Shown piece by piece: positions 38,166 through 57,712 of a stretch of DNA of 64,000 nt. Position numbers and translations under genes: made by a program. The notes below the pieces were generated by a model. The model ran no database searches. It was not told the DNA's origin and was given only the letters and a program-made list of their open reading frames with translations. The DNA comes from Elysia crispata (lineage: Eukaryota; Mollusca; Gastropoda; Plakobranchidae): contig JAWDGP010006239.1 of the NCBI GenBank assembly GCA_033675545.1, positions 282,501-346,500 on the forward strand, written 5' to 3'. Numbering within the stretch: the first letter of the stretch is position 1; each line of letters opens with the position of its first letter.

Positions 38166-39035
38166 GGAAAGGGAACGGGGTTAATCGAACCGGCACCATT
38201 TCCATAAACCACTCACTCTCTATCAATTTCACTCCTAGAACTTTCTCTCAAGCTGTAACTCACAAAATTCCCCGTCCCTTGCTTCTCTCTCGACACTGTC
38301 ATTTGATATTCAACCTCATAATTATTTCATTTTCCCTCCGCCTCGTTCTTCCGACCGTCTCGCACCGCCTGGGTGTCTCTCACCTCTGATCTAGCACCCT
38401 GGCCCCTGTAACCCCCCCAACCTTCCCAACCCCCTGCCCCCTTTCCGGCTCCAAGAGTCCATTGTCTACACGGTGCTACAGCTCAATAATTTATGATCAC
38501 CCTCGATCTCCAAACAGCTCGCACTGGTGATGTCATCAACCACTGGCGGATTAAGGGAAGCTTTTGAGTTAAAAGAAATAAATCATGGAGGAAAAAAATG
38601 GGGGGGAATAGAGACTGGATAGAAATAGGGAGGGTCACTTCCCCTGTCGAGAAAAATATATGTAACGAGGTTTTTGAAGTTGGCTCCGCCACTCCCTGTA
38701 TGTGGATACAGTATACTCCCTTGTTTGATCGAATTTCGACATCCTATTTTCCTTTGTGATTTTACTGTTTAATGTTTGTTATCTATTTTATTTACTGTGT
38801 CTGCCAATCTCACATTCTTTTACCATGTCATTGTTGTGGTGCTTGAGGAAATTTTTACCTCAGCAGCATCGGTTCCAGTCAGGCTGTGGGTCTGTCTCAA
38901 CTGGCGACACTCCTTATTTGAATCATAATCCTGTATCAACAGTAACTGTTGCTCACCACTGGGGTGTGTGTGTGTGTGTGTGTCACACCCAAACACCTAG
39001 AGTCTGACAGTCACTCTCTCCCCACTCCCTTTCTC

Positions 39036-39058
39036 TATCTCTCTCCCTCTCTCTCTCT

Positions 39059-39117
<59 letters not shown>

Positions 39118-39150
39118 CTTCTCTCGTTTTCCCTCTCCCGTTCTCTCTCT
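39036..39150. repeat. Compound (CT)n
   Basis: Pure at about 39067-39111, flanked by TTTC-interrupted CT. Confidence 0.94.
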
Positions 39151-41572
39151 GTCTTTCTATCTTCTTCGTTTTTTTGATTGATCACTCTCTTTCTCTTTCA
39201 TTATACCTTTTCTTTCCTCCCTTGGATCAATTTACCTTTGCTTTCCATCGCATTCTATCTATCACGCGCAGTCTTTACTGAACTCAATCACTGCCTCTCA
39301 CTTGTTACTTCTAAATTGTGCGTCAATCTACACTTATCAAGCTGCTTTTTTGTGTTCACGTTACAAATAGAATCTAAAAAAAAAAAATAACCTTTTATGA
39401 GCGTTTCAAAACACTAGTGCTCGGAAGAAAACACTTCAAAAAACGAGGAAGGAAAAGAAACACACACTTACAAAAACTTAATTAGAATGCTACGAATTAA
39501 TGGGCCTCATGACCACTACAGACATTGATCAGATCAACTAATTAAAGAACTAATCAATGGGAACTGACGCTCATCTCCCCATGGAGAGCATGTATTGGCG
39601 TAGAATAGTTTCTACTATGATTTGCCATTCATGGATTGCATCTCTTGAGTCTGTAGTATCAGCCTTACCGGATAAACTGAATACAACTCGTCTCTTACCA
39701 GACCTGGGACATCTCGTTGGACCGCGACTGTAGGAAATTAATTCGTAATCAAGGATGCCGATCTTCAACCAAAGATTCTACATTACTGAAATCTAGCAAT
39801 CTTCTGTCTGAAATCTGCATAAATATTCATTTTCTTCTCAGTGACACATCGCATAGCTTTAGAATTCCTCCACTGATTACCACCAAAACATCGGACCCAT
39901 CTGCAAAATCTCTGTGTGTTATTATGGAATCTTAACGTGTATTGATTAATATATTCATTAAGCCGTCTTATCTCTGGCTCTATGTGTATGTCAAGCGCCT
40001 CCGCAGACTTCAACCTCATGCTAGCCTATGCGTCTTGTTTATTTCCTTCGCTTCCTTAGTATGATTGGGGAAATATTGCTCATCGCTTGGGAATTGAAAT
40101 TCAGATACTTCAATAACAAAAAATCCGGGTTGTTTTTTTTTTTTTTTTTTTTTCTCTTTTCTGCATCAGTTGTTGCTTGCCCGCTTATCTATTAGTTCAT
40201 CCTTCCATCGATCTATCCATCCGTGACCCCTTGACCCCGTGTGACGGCACATGCAGTTCCCTTCAGTTTCTTCCAAGTGTGCTCACCCATCAGAAAAATC
40301 AGGGCTCATCCTGCGCTAGCTCTAGACGCGAGGCTTGGGAGGCCGGCGCAAGTCCTGCCAACCTCCACGTCGGTGTCGCAGAGATGTTCAGGCTTAAGTT
40401 TTGTAATGGAGATATAACTCATTCAACCTTTTTTCACGCAGGAGAAATTTTCACCCATTACAATCTAAAATTTCGAAACTCGGACTCTAAAATTTTTTTT
40501 CCACATCTATCGAAAATTGAATTTGAAAAAAATAGAGAATCTAAACAAATTTATAGCAACCACACAACCTAACCCAAATTATTATACCTAAGTAAATCTG
40601 TGTACTAAGTTAAAAATTATTTGATCCATTGAACTTTCTAAGCAAAGTCAGATCACGGAGGTCAACTAAAGACTCGAATCTTTACAGTCAAGTGAAAAGC
40701 ATCGCGTATCACTGACTTGTGTTCAACACTCGGCACAGAATAAGGTCTGCGTAAGTTCCTACCAAATCGGAGAGAGTTGTCAGCGCTCAGTTCGAGATTT
40801 ACGGCTTCCTTCACTGTTCTCCGCGGCTAATGACAAGAATTGCGCGCTGATCTGCCTGGTTCACTTTCACTCACTCTCCCTATCTCCTCCCCTCTCTCAG
40901 ATCCCTGGTCTTTCGCCGGCAGTTCGATCTAGTGGAGCTGTTGGCCCGGCATGATGTGATTAGCGTTAGTTCTGTTTCAGTTTTAACTTGTGGATGCTAG
41001 GATTTTCTTGCCATCCAGACCAGGGTGTAATGATTGTTCTGTCAAACGTGAGCGCATGTCAGGTTTTCCCCTCTGTTTCTTCACTATGTTCACTTTTGTT
41101 TTGTAAAATCTCTTCTCCATTGTTTCTTGAACCTCAGCCCAACTTAGCTCTCTCTTTCAATCTATTTCCATATCGGCTGGTTATTTTAAAGGGGCAAAGA
41201 ATCTTTTCTTTAGTTATCTTGTTTTGATTTCTTACTTTCTTTTCTGTTGGTCTGCTTCATAGTTTTTTTTTTGTTTTTGTTTTTTTTATTGTTGTTGTTC
41301 TTGTTCTTACCATCTCCTTCAAGTATTACTTTTCCTTCTTACAATCGCGTTTCTTTTTCATTTTTTTTTCTCTGTACCTCCCTCCACACTCTAACTCCCC
41401 CCCCTCTGAACGTCTGATCTGTAGCAGACTAGCAGTGTAAGAATCTTCCCCTGCCTGTAGCGTCTCTCATTATAGTCGGCATCTGACTGAGATGAGCCGA
41501 GAGCCGAGAGTCGGGACTTCTGATCGCAGCAAGAGATGGGGGACCATGACTCATTCCACTTGTCTTTACACT
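39151..41572. other. Unique intron sequence with a coding-like minus segment
   Basis: On the minus strand 39571-40019 is open in overlapping frames, including EPEIRRLNEYINQYTLRF and, in another frame, DFADGSDVLVVISGGILK. It could be a decayed mobile-element fragment, but I cannot name a family. Confidence 0.4.
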
Positions 41573-41669
41573 CTTCTTCTTCTTCTTCTTCTTCTTCTTC
41601 TTCTTCTTCTTCTTCTTCTTCTTCTTCTTCTTCTTCTTCTTCTTCTTCTTCTTCTTCTTCTTCTTCTTC
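41573..41669. repeat. (CTT)n array, about 32 units
   Basis: A pure run ending in TTCATCCTCC. It is the only triplet array of this kind in the long intron. Confidence 0.97.
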
Positions 41670-42715
41670 ATCCTCCATCTCATTCTTCCTCCCTCCCGCC
41701 TCCTCCTTATCTTCTTCTCGTTTTCTCAACCCTATTTAGCCGAGCTGATTAAAGATTGCACGAAAAATGATAAAAAGAAGAAAAGAGAAGCAGTTTTGAG
41801 GATGAGTATTCTGTCGCAGGGAATCATGGAAGATAAGTGACAAGAAAAAAGTTGTGTGTATGTGTGTAAAAAGGGGGGAGGGGATGGTGCCAGGAAGAGG
41901 ATAAGGCAATGGATAAATGGAAAGTGAAAGGTCAGAAAAGAGAGGAAAGAATCACTATTGATAAAGGCTGAGAGCGTGCGATGGGATCCTAATCTCTTGT
42001 CTTCTGCTACAGAGAATCATGGGACGACACCGGATTGTCAGGAATCGGCGCATGTCTTGCCTGAACTTCCGGTTTTTTTTTTCTTCTTCTCCATTTTGGA
42101 CCAATCTGTGTTCCGTATTCCGTAGTATCATTGTAAAGTCAAGTTAGTGGCCACGGACAGTGGACTTTTTGACGGTTTTTCCCTGTGGGGCTGTGCATGC
42201 TGCCTGCAGGTCTTAATAACTGGCGAGCGGTACAATTAGTTTCTCTATTAGTGTTCGAAGTTTCTCCTCTACTTCTGTCAGCCTCAGGGGGGATAGACCG
42301 GGATGGCTCAGTGTTGTACAAACTTGGACTGCGAGAAGGCCTATGACGTTACAGTTTGTTTGCTCGGAGCAGTTTAAAATCGTTTATCTTTTAAATCCTT
42401 TACAGAGATTAGTGTTATTATTGTACAGCTGCTTTCTTTGAGACAAAATGGCGCCGGAGCAGAGGTTCGAAAGATGGGGGAAGGGGGAGTGGGGATGAGG
42501 TGTCCGATATTGAGTTCTAGTGCGATTGCTTTACAAAACATGTTTCTTAGAGTGGACTTGCGCGTGTATAACTCTTGCCTGACGGGGGGCACAAACAAGC
42601 GAACTGGTCACACGATCTGCATTGCACAATAAAGGCCAATTTTCACAATGGCAGTTAGTGGTGTACATTAGTTATGAATTTTTTTTAATGAAAATAATGC
42701 TCTTTCACCTCTTCT

Positions 42716-42840
42716 CTATCTATCTATCATTCTATCTATCTACCTCTCACTCTCTACCTACACACCTTCAGTGTCACTCACTCCATCTGTCTGACTGTAC
42801 TGTCTGTCTGTCTGTCTGCCTCTCTCTCTCTCTCTCTCTC

Positions 42841-42889
<49 letters not shown>

Positions 42890-42930
42890 GTCTGTCTCTC
42901 TGTCTCTATGTCTATCTATCTATCTCACTT
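42716..42930. repeat. (TATC)n, (TCTG)n and (CT)n compound
   Basis: TATCTATC blocks at both ends, TCTGTCTGTCTG runs near 42800, 42845 and 42885, and CT between. Confidence 0.92.
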
Positions 42931-43129
42931 CAGCCTACAGGCACCGTTTTAGAGCGGCTCCCTCCCTCTCCCCGCCCCCCCCCCCCCCCCAAAATCACCC
43001 AGTCTCCGCTGATCTGTTTACAGTGGATGACGATTGAAAGAGTGATTCATGTTTCTTCACTTGAGCAGAAAAAACTATCTCTTTATACGGTCTTCAGTCT
43101 CAGTAGGGGAGCAGGCGGCAGCGTAAGGG

Positions 43130-43131
<2 letters not shown>

Positions 43132-43185
<54 letters not shown>

Positions 43186-43308
43186 GGAGAGGGAGAGAGA
43201 GGGAGGAGAGAAAGACAGAGAGAAAGAGGGGGGAGGAGGGGAGAAAGTAGAGCGAATAGAAAGGTTGGTTTAGTTGGGGCGGGGGTGGGGGGGGGGGGGG
43301 GGGGGGGG
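43132..43308. repeat. (GA)n, GA-rich sequence and 22-base poly-G
   Basis: Pure GA to 43182, purine-rich to 43260, then a G homopolymer at 43287-43308. Confidence 0.93.
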
Positions 43309-43643
43309 AGATGTAAGAAAGAATGAGGAAACAATAGAAATACAGAATAAAAAGCAATTTAAAAAAAATGATAAAAATCGAAAGAAAACGTGTTTTAGAG
43401 GGAAAAAAAGAGAGATATTGAGAAGGACGAAAAGAGTGGCAGAAAAAGGAAAGGAGAGAGGAGAGGAAGAAGGGAGAGGGTCAGAAGTAGAATCGAGAGG
43501 GAGAGAGAGAGACAGTGAGGAAATGATAGAGGCCACGGAGCAACAAAAGAGGAAGAAAGGACACACTCACCAATGAAAAGGCAATGAATATTTAACTGTA
43601 AAAGATCAAGAAAGACATACGCACACACACTCACACAGAGGAA

Positions 43644-48028
<4,385 letters not shown>

Positions 48029-48125
<97 letters not shown>

Positions 48126-48182
48126 AGGCCCTGTCTCCCTCTCTCTCACTCTCAATCTCTCTCTGTGTCTCCCTCCCCCCCT

Positions 48183-48235
<53 letters not shown>

Positions 48236-48237
48236 CA
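48029..48237. repeat. (TC)n, C runs, (TC)n and (TATC)n
   Basis: Pure TC at 48029-48122, then C-rich breaks, TC at 48191-48219 and TATCTATCTATC to 48236. Confidence 0.95.
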
Positions 48238-48362
48238 TCCTCTTTCTCTTTCCTCAGGACAGTTTGTCTTTTTATTTGTTATCTCTTTTTTTTTAAAATC
48301 TTTATCGTATCTCACTCCTACTAAGTCTTCGCTTCTCCTTCTCTCCCTTCCTCCCTCCCCAC

Positions 48363-48365
<3 letters not shown>

Positions 48366-48422
<57 letters not shown>
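48366..48422. repeat. (CT)n, 28 units
   Basis: A pure run ending in CCGCTCC. Confidence 0.96.
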
Positions 48423-48424
<2 letters not shown>

Positions 48425-49087
48425 CTCCACCCTGCTTTAATTGTGAACTTCACCCTTCTTTGTTAAGACACATCCCCAACCACCGGCGTGAAGCCAACCA
48501 CCTACTCCAGTATCTTCTGCCCCAGGTTTATCTTTAACGTCGCTTCTTCAATAATTGATGCCCGAGCATCAGTCGATGGCTGTCCCCAGACCTGTGTTCG
48601 ATGGTCATGGACCACACCAGGTGCGACCACGATCTGGTCCAACAAGCCTCTGTCCTGCCGGGAAGGCACCTGAGGCGCGTGTGGTGCTGTCTTAGCTTTT
48701 TATGTTTGGATGCAATATAGTAATATGGACAGGTGTCCGGTTCCAGCTTTTAGGAGCAATATCAACATTCTGACTCTTTGCTTGTATGCCGGCCATCCTT
48801 AGCTTGATCAACAGAGATCAAAATTTGGTAAGAACCCGTTAAAGGATAAAAATTTAAATGGGACTTAAACTACCTCAAGATCTCAATATAACCCAATAAA
48901 CCTTTTAGTATTTCAAGTAAGGCCTAAACAGCCGTAATTACCTTCTGTAATTCCTTATTGAACTTTGTAGAAAAGAAGACAAGAAAAACAAGATCAGTCT
49001 TATGGTCTGCTTCGATATATAGCATATTTTCATTTGGCAAACATAAAGCTGGTACGATGTCATATAACACCACCAAGAGTTGCAACC

Positions 49088-49458
49088 GGGGATCGAACTC
49101 GTACAACCTTAGCGTCAGCCCAACACTCTACTGACATGTCTAGAGCTGTGTGGCACTCCACTATATCCTCTCTCAATAATGTTTAACTTTATAAACCCTA
49201 CCGGCCATTAAACTGTAACAGGTCGGATTCCTAGCCAGAAGTCAGTGTTTTGGGTCAATGGTCCGCTGCAGAGATCGAACCCGTATAACCTTAGCGTCAG
49301 CCCAACACTCTACTGTACTGACATATCTAGAGCTGTGTGGCACTCCACTATATCCTCTCTCAATAATGTTTAACTTTATTAAACCCTACCGGCCATTAAA
49401 CTGTAACAGGGCGGATTCCTAGCCAGAAGTCAGTGTTCTAAGTCGATGGTCCGCTGCC
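49088..49458 (-). repeat. Tandem duplication of a tRNA-like (SINE-derived) unit
   Basis: Two units of about 182-187 bp (49088-49269 and 49270-49458) share CCTTAGCGTCAGCCCAACAC, TAGAGCTGTGTGGCACTCC, ACCGGCCATTAAACTGTAAC and TAGCCAGAAGTCAGTGTT. Read on the minus strand each has GTAGAGTGTTGGGCTGACG followed by GTTCGATC(C/T), resembling a tRNA D-to-T-arm order with a near-consensus B box. A box and acceptor stem are degenerate. The second unit carries a 5-bp TGTAC insertion. Confidence 0.6.
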
Positions 49459-49808
49459 TTTCACGGAGATTTTATATCCCAGCCAGAGATAACAGAATGG
49501 CTTGTGATTATGAGCCCCCTGCCCTGTTTCCCCCTTCTCCTGCATGTGGTGGCCAAGTCAGGGATTATGTTCATTAGCCAGTTTTTGTCGATGCGAACCA
49601 TTGTGCTGTGTGTGATGGTGTAACTGGAATCCACGGAGAGCCTGACGGGGATTTGCTGCCCCATAGATAATGGATGGTAAAGATCGACAAGACCAGTAAT
49701 GTTATGGCAAGGCGAGCCGCTTTATAGATTTTTCTGAGTCGCTTTGCGATTTGATCGCTAGATTTGGTTTGGAGTGAGTGTGTGAAGGAGAGAAGAGGGG
49801 GGGAGGGG

Positions 49809-49817
49809 TGGGGGGGG

Positions 49818-49892
<75 letters not shown>
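49809..49892. repeat. Poly-G plus (AG)n
   Basis: G-rich (about 11 G) then 36 AG units. Confidence 0.95.
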
Positions 49893-52103
<2,211 letters not shown>

Positions 52104-52106
<3 letters not shown>

Positions 52107-53516
52107 TCTGCTAGTTCGGCTTACAGACACCTTTCGGCCCACGCACACGAGCTTTTTCATTTTTTTTTTTTTTTAAGATTAATTATTTCTGGCCCATTTG
52201 TCTTTGCAGAGATGAATTGCATCTTTTTCTGCTCTATAGAGGAATTAAAAAGAATCGCTGAAGGGCTTTTGTGCTGAGAAAAGGTGTGGGTAAAAACATG
52301 CTTTGAAACTCAGATGGAAATCAGCGAGGAAGAATGGAGAACGGTTTTTCTTTCTATCATTAAGTACAGCTTATAGGAAACTCAGTGAATTAATTTTCAG
52401 ATTGGATAATAAATACAATTTTGGATAAGCTTTTATTTCTTAAATTTAATTTCCATGGGGCATCATTAAGCCTGTATATTGTATAATATTATTGCATGCA
52501 GTAGTTGCTGCAAAAATCACTTGTAATTTCATTTCGAATGACTGATATATTGTTTTTCTTTGTGGAATAAGATTTCTTCCTTTTGACATAGATTTATATA
52601 TCTTTTTCATAAACAAAAACTTACAAAACATAGGGAACCAATTTTTTTTTTTTGGTAACTTGTGCTTAAAGTTTCGGATTTCCATCTGTCTTTCTGTAAT
52701 GTCCAGAAGTACGGTGGGTGTAAAAGGCTGATATGGAATTAGAAAGTAGGATTTCATCTGAATCTGTGAATGTCTTGAACGTGCAACGCCGCAAAGACTT
52801 GAACCAATCCTGAGGGTCGAGTGGCCATTTCTAGAGACACATTCTGTTGTTACAATCTATGTCAGAGGCCTGCGATAGTTTCCCAGCATAACAGAAGAAA
52901 GGAGATATTTGGGTCATTTTTTTTTTTGTTCAATTAAAAAACTATTCTATACAGAAAGCTTTTTCACGATGGATAACTCTGTTTAATTCCTAATGTTGGT
53001 TAGATTATCTTCCCCTGTTTTACTACTCGTAGCCTTTATCACCAGGCCCTAATCTGCTAGCAGTCATTCTTAATGGAACTCTCCTTAGTCCTGGCGCCGT
53101 GAACACAATGGTGTATTGTGTGGAGGGTGATAGCCCCATCTTACTCTAATCTCTAATCAAGTTGTGTACCAAGTTGCACTATACACAATGTCGCTGATGC
53201 TAGATAAGAAGACAAGACACACAAACTGGTTCATTTCACTGTTAGACAGTCACTGTGTACATCTGAGTCTTTAGTGGGGATTCCCACGGTAAGGTTTGTG
53301 TGCTTTATTATTTCTCCTCAACTTATTCTTCCTGTTTTTTTTCTTATTTCCTTTCGCGAATTATTCTTCAGTTATGTCTCTCTCCACTTCTGTCTTCCTC
53401 AATCCATGTTTATCAATCTTTTTCTCTAACTCATTCCCATAATTATTCTCTCTTTTCGTACCTTGTCATTTTTTTTCCACTCTCCAACCTTTATCCCTCC
53501 ATCTTGCACACACAGA

Positions 53517-53547
<31 letters not shown>

Positions 53548-53980
53548 TCTCCCACTCTCCCTCTCTCTCTCTATCTATCTATCTATCTATCCATCTCAGT
53601 TCTCTCTCTCTCTATCTTTCGTGTCTAGCCAGTGGTTATTTATTCAGTACCTGACGCAACGCTGTGCCCACAGACGGTGCTAATGAAACAGGTTTTCTCC
53701 TTGTCTTTCTCGGCTTTGTCCCTCCTCTGAGTATTTTTCATTACCAAGATACGTGGGACGTTAACACTACGAATCAGGAACAGAGGAATTCAATATACAA
53801 CATGCCAGCGTTTTCACCGTAACACCTCTTTTTCTCACTAAGTTATGGGTCTCTTTAGCTCGATGTCTTCGACGATAGTGGGCATGGGGGGATTGGATTC
53901 GCTTTGTGTGTTGAATAGTAAGTGTTGAAACAATTGCCCCAGTAGTTGTAAAATATTTTGGATGTTCGTTTTTAAAATCT
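52104..53980. other. Unique intron sequence
   Basis: A short compound CT/CA/TATC tract at 53515-53615; otherwise nothing recognised. Confidence 0.6.
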
Positions 53981-54282
53981 CCATCATCTGCATCATTCTC
54001 GTCATCATCATTATTACCTTCTTCATTATCGCTCTCATCATCATCTGCATCATCATCGTCATCATTATCATCATCATTATCATAACCATTATCATCATCT
54101 CCATCATCATCATCGTCATCATCATTATCATAATCATTATCATCATCTCCATCATCATCATCATCATCATCGTCATCATTATCATCTGCATCATCATCGT
54201 CATCATCATCATCATCATCATCCTTATCATCATCATCATCATAATCATCATCATCATCATCACCATTATCATTATTCTTATC
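53981..54282. repeat. Degenerate (ATC)n/(ATT)n array
   Basis: About 300 bp of ATC, ATT, GTC and CTC triplets. Open frames are poly-Ile or poly-Met and are regarded as non-coding. Confidence 0.93.
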
Positions 54283-54450
54283 ATATTTGTTCTCTTTTCC
54301 TCCTTCTCATACGCCTGCTTCTTCTTCTTCCTTTGCTTTTTTTTTTATCACACACTTCCTTGCATTGAATTCGCTGTTTGCCATTTCTATAATAGATCAT
54401 TTTTAATTTTTCATAATTATCTTTTTTTAATATTGCCACTTTCTCCCATA

Positions 54451-54453
<3 letters not shown>

Positions 54454-54512
<59 letters not shown>
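54454..54512. repeat. (TC)n, 29 units
   Basis: A pure run ending at GTTCTC; it faces the GA tract at 54783. Confidence 0.96.
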
Positions 54513-54515
<3 letters not shown>

Positions 54516-54779
54516 CTCTCTTACTCTCCATCGTCCCTTTTTTTCTCCCTCTTTCTTACTGTTGCTCTTTTTTGTGCTTATAAACATCATATTCTCACAA
54601 AAAAAATATCCTGATGCATCATTAATAACTTTTTTTTTTTATATTTCCTGATATTTTTCATTAGTTTTAATTTTGAAACAACCTTTTTGTGTTTTATCAC
54701 AGCATGGCAACTGTTTCCGGTCTTGCTTTTGTTTCATTGAAATCAGTTTTATCAGAAGAAGAAACAGCTATGAAAAAGC

Positions 54780-54782
<3 letters not shown>

Positions 54783-54858
<76 letters not shown>
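54783..54858. repeat. (AG)n, 37 units
   Basis: A pure run followed by ACACACACA and purine-rich GA to about 55010. Confidence 0.96.
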
Positions 54859-54860
<2 letters not shown>

Positions 54861-55185
54861 ACACACATAGAGACAGGCAGACAGACAGAGGAAGAAAGAG
54901 ATAGAGAAAGAGATGACCGAATACAAGAGAAAACGAGAATGAGAGAGGTAGAGAGAGAGAAAGGCAGAGAAAAATAGAAGTGAAGAGGGCTGGAAAGAAA
55001 GAGATAGAGAGGCAACTCCTGCTCACACATCTGCACCACACATATAACTGGGTACCCTATCAATCTGGCTAAGCTGTCAGCCAAGAAACAAATCAAAGGT
55101 TCCGCGATTTGTCGCTTTACAGGATTGAATTTCATCCCCTGGTGACAACAATTAATCAGATCAAAGTATATTATTATAATGGTTA

Positions 55186-55291
<106 letters not shown>

Positions 55292-55680
55292 ATGATGTAG
55301 GTCTAGTCCAACTTTCACTATCTAGCCTTCTTTTCCCTGTTTTAGGTCAAGTGTCAATGTCGGAAAAGTAATTCCTCATTTATTTGTATAATTTTCTTGG
55401 AATCTCCCCCACAATTCCCCCGAAACAAAGCGCAGCGGAAGTTTCTGACGAATGGAGCGATTGGTTATTTGACCTACATTTCGATCGCGAAAAGGACAAA
55501 TGGTGTTTTTAATCACAGACATGATTGCTTTTTTTTTTTTCCCTTTTTTTACCAGTTGCCTAAGAGAGAAATGAACCAAGGTGATAAATCCATATATTGT
55601 TGCTTTGGGAGTTTCTACTAAGTTTATCTCGTATCGACGAGGAAGTGTTTAATATTTTAGATATATTGTTTTTTTCATCA

Positions 55681-55760
55681 CCGGTAGCGCAGCTGTTTTT
55701 TTCTTTCTCGTAGAATTGTTCAGGTATTCTTACTGAGGGGTTCGAATCGCATTCTGGATT
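55681..55760 (+). mobile_element. SINE-like tRNA-derived head (A and B boxes)
   Basis: TAGCGCAGCTG at 55685-55695 fits the RNA polymerase III A box and GGTTCGAATCG at 55739-55749 fits the B box, 54 bp apart. The sequence between is T-rich and does not fold as a functional tRNA. Flanking target duplications and a tail were not identified. Confidence 0.4.
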
Positions 55761-55933
55761 TATTTTCTTGAGGCAGTTGTGTAAATTGATTCAATCTGGC
55801 AATAAAAAAGCATTCCCTACCACTGAGATCAGAATGTGGCTTCAAAGCAGGCAAGTTGAGGCATAAAATGGTTATTGACTGCGACATAGCTAGTCAAGTA
55901 AGTGATATATATATGAGAGAAAGAGAGAGGGAC

Positions 55934-55938
<5 letters not shown>

Positions 55939-56002
<64 letters not shown>
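55939..56002. repeat. (GA)n, 32 units
   Basis: A pure run 650 bp before exon B. Confidence 0.96.
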
Positions 56003-56006
<4 letters not shown>

Positions 56007-56652
56007 AACGAAAGAAAGAGAGTATATAGTTATTTTGCTGATGCTAAAAACTAAACTCCCTCGTGGTTTACATCACTTTGACCTTCCAAATGTCATTTTA
56101 AATCATCATCCATCACTGGGAAAGAATTTCTGTCCCCGTCACAGACGTAAGCTCTATTTTCATCTTAGTTTTAAATCTCCCTCATCTGTCAGGCTTGTTA
56201 AAAGCACTATGGATGAAAAAATTAGTCTTGTCATTGTCACTGTTTTTATGTCATTGACATCATTGTTATATGTCATTGTCATTGACTCCTTTCTGTAATG
56301 TGTTGCATACAGTGTTATTCTTAATGTTATTCATGTAAACATTTTTTTTAAATAGCGACTTACGATTTTAATTGGCATTATATGTCGTCAGTGACAACCC
56401 AAGAAATGTTAGATTTCAGCTATCGTAGTCGAATTCCATCGCAAAAGGTTGAAATAAATACTCTCGCTGCCCAAAAAGGAAATTCTGTGGTAATAATGAG
56501 AACTAAACTAAATTTTCTTGTTCCTCTCTAGAAGTAGAAACAGTTCTCATGAACAAAGCTATGGAGAATCGAATGATCCTGTACTTTTATAAGTAAGACA
56601 ATCTTTTCTCTCAACATCGATTACTAATAATTATTACTGTATTCGCCCACAG

Positions 56653-56791
56653 ATTATACCAGCCCTCATCCAGACGGCCTGTAGCCTTCTCACCCAGCGC
56701 CGAGATGGGTCTTACCGATATTGAAATGGCCCACACGCTAGATATCGATGATCCGTTTTTCGATGACAGACAGTACGAGATGGTTTACGAG
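56653..56791 (+). CDS. PDZRN: Internal exon B of the same PDZRN-like gene (linker before PDZ2)
   Basis: Seen: 139 bp bounded by an acceptor (CCCACAG, ending 56652) and a strong donor (GTAAGT at 56792). The first base completes the Gly codon left open by exon A, so the join reads ..ATG-LYQPSSRR. The exon encodes 46 codons including FSPSAEMGLTDIEMAH and DDPFFDDRQYEMVYE, and ends in phase 0. Known: in PDZRN3/4 the region between GTQT and the second PDZ is an acidic linker rich in D/E and Y that runs into an E-V-x-L-type first PDZ strand. Inferred: QYEMVYE is the lead-in to PDZ2, whose body should be in the next exon beyond 64000. Codon use is even and non-repetitive, unlike the surrounding intron, and there is no frameshift or stop. 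Assignment rests on phase fit, splice sites and linker composition, since the exon itself has no catalytic motif. Confidence 0.78.
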
Positions 56792-56849
56792 GTAAGTCGT
56801 CTGGAAAAGATTCTATTTTAATTCTCTGCTCCCCGACTGTCCCTCCTCT

Positions 56850-56925
56850 ACCCCTCCCCTCCCCCCCCCCCCCTTCCCGTTTTTCCCTCTCTCTGTCTCT
56901 CCGTGTTTGTGTGTGTGTGTGTGTG

Positions 56926-56957
<32 letters not shown>

Positions 56958-56960
56958 TCC
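56850..56960. repeat. C run, (TG)n and (CT)n, just after exon B
   Basis: About 12 C, then GTGTGTGTGTGTG and CTCTCT with one CTAT break. It starts about 60 bp downstream of the exon B donor. Confidence 0.9.
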
Positions 56961-57621
56961 CCCAAACCCTCTTTCCCTCTCAAGCTCTTGGACTTGACGC
57001 ACCATTTTTAGCTGTTAAAAGAAAATAAAAGGCGTCAAACGTTTTTTTATGTGAAACTTCTTGGAAAACTTAGGAAACCTGAAATGCAACGGACTTGCTC
57101 AACCGAGTCGGTATCGGTGAAGTCGGGAGATTAATTAACGCTGGGCTGACAATCAACCTTCTGCTAACATAGACATGGCCAGCCGTCTGACCACCTGAGG
57201 GTCAAGCAAGTCCAGTATTGGTCTGAGTTGACCATCGGATGTCGAGGTCATTCATTTCCTTCTCTGACGTTCGGACACGATCAACATAGCCACAGGGATG
57301 TTACATGACTCCGGCCATCTCAGGGTGGACAACTGGACATTGGTCAGTTTCTCTGATCTTTGTATTTTGTGGGTGTCTCGGTGTCTATGCCAGCGTCTGC
57401 CTCTCTCTGTTCCCTGCCTCTAAGACTGTTTTTCTGACTGTCTCTTTCCTCTTCCTGCCCTTATCTTTTTGTCTGTTTACCTTTGCCTTCCTCTTTGTGT
57501 CTATCTTATTCCTTCAACCTAATCGAGAGTCTCTTTATCTCTATCTGGCTCTCTGCTGTAGGTTAAGTATCTATCTCTAGTTCTCTCTCAATTTGTCTGT
57601 CTATTCAACTCTTGTTCCTTC

Positions 57622-57623
<2 letters not shown>

Positions 57624-57691
<68 letters not shown>

Positions 57692-57712
57692 CCTCTCTCT
57701 CTCTCTTTCTCT
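57624..57712. repeat. (CT)n, 32 units plus interrupted tail
   Basis: Pure to 57687, then CCCTCCC and CTCTTTCTC. Confidence 0.95.

Noticed and set aside
42622..43326. 234-codon frame
   Set aside because: It runs through CT, TCTG, GA and poly-G repeats; the short unique part has no motif.
53962..54651. 229-codon poly-Ile frame resembling a membrane protein
   Set aside because: Hydrophobicity arises from the degenerate ATC/ATT array; no unique sequence supports a gene.
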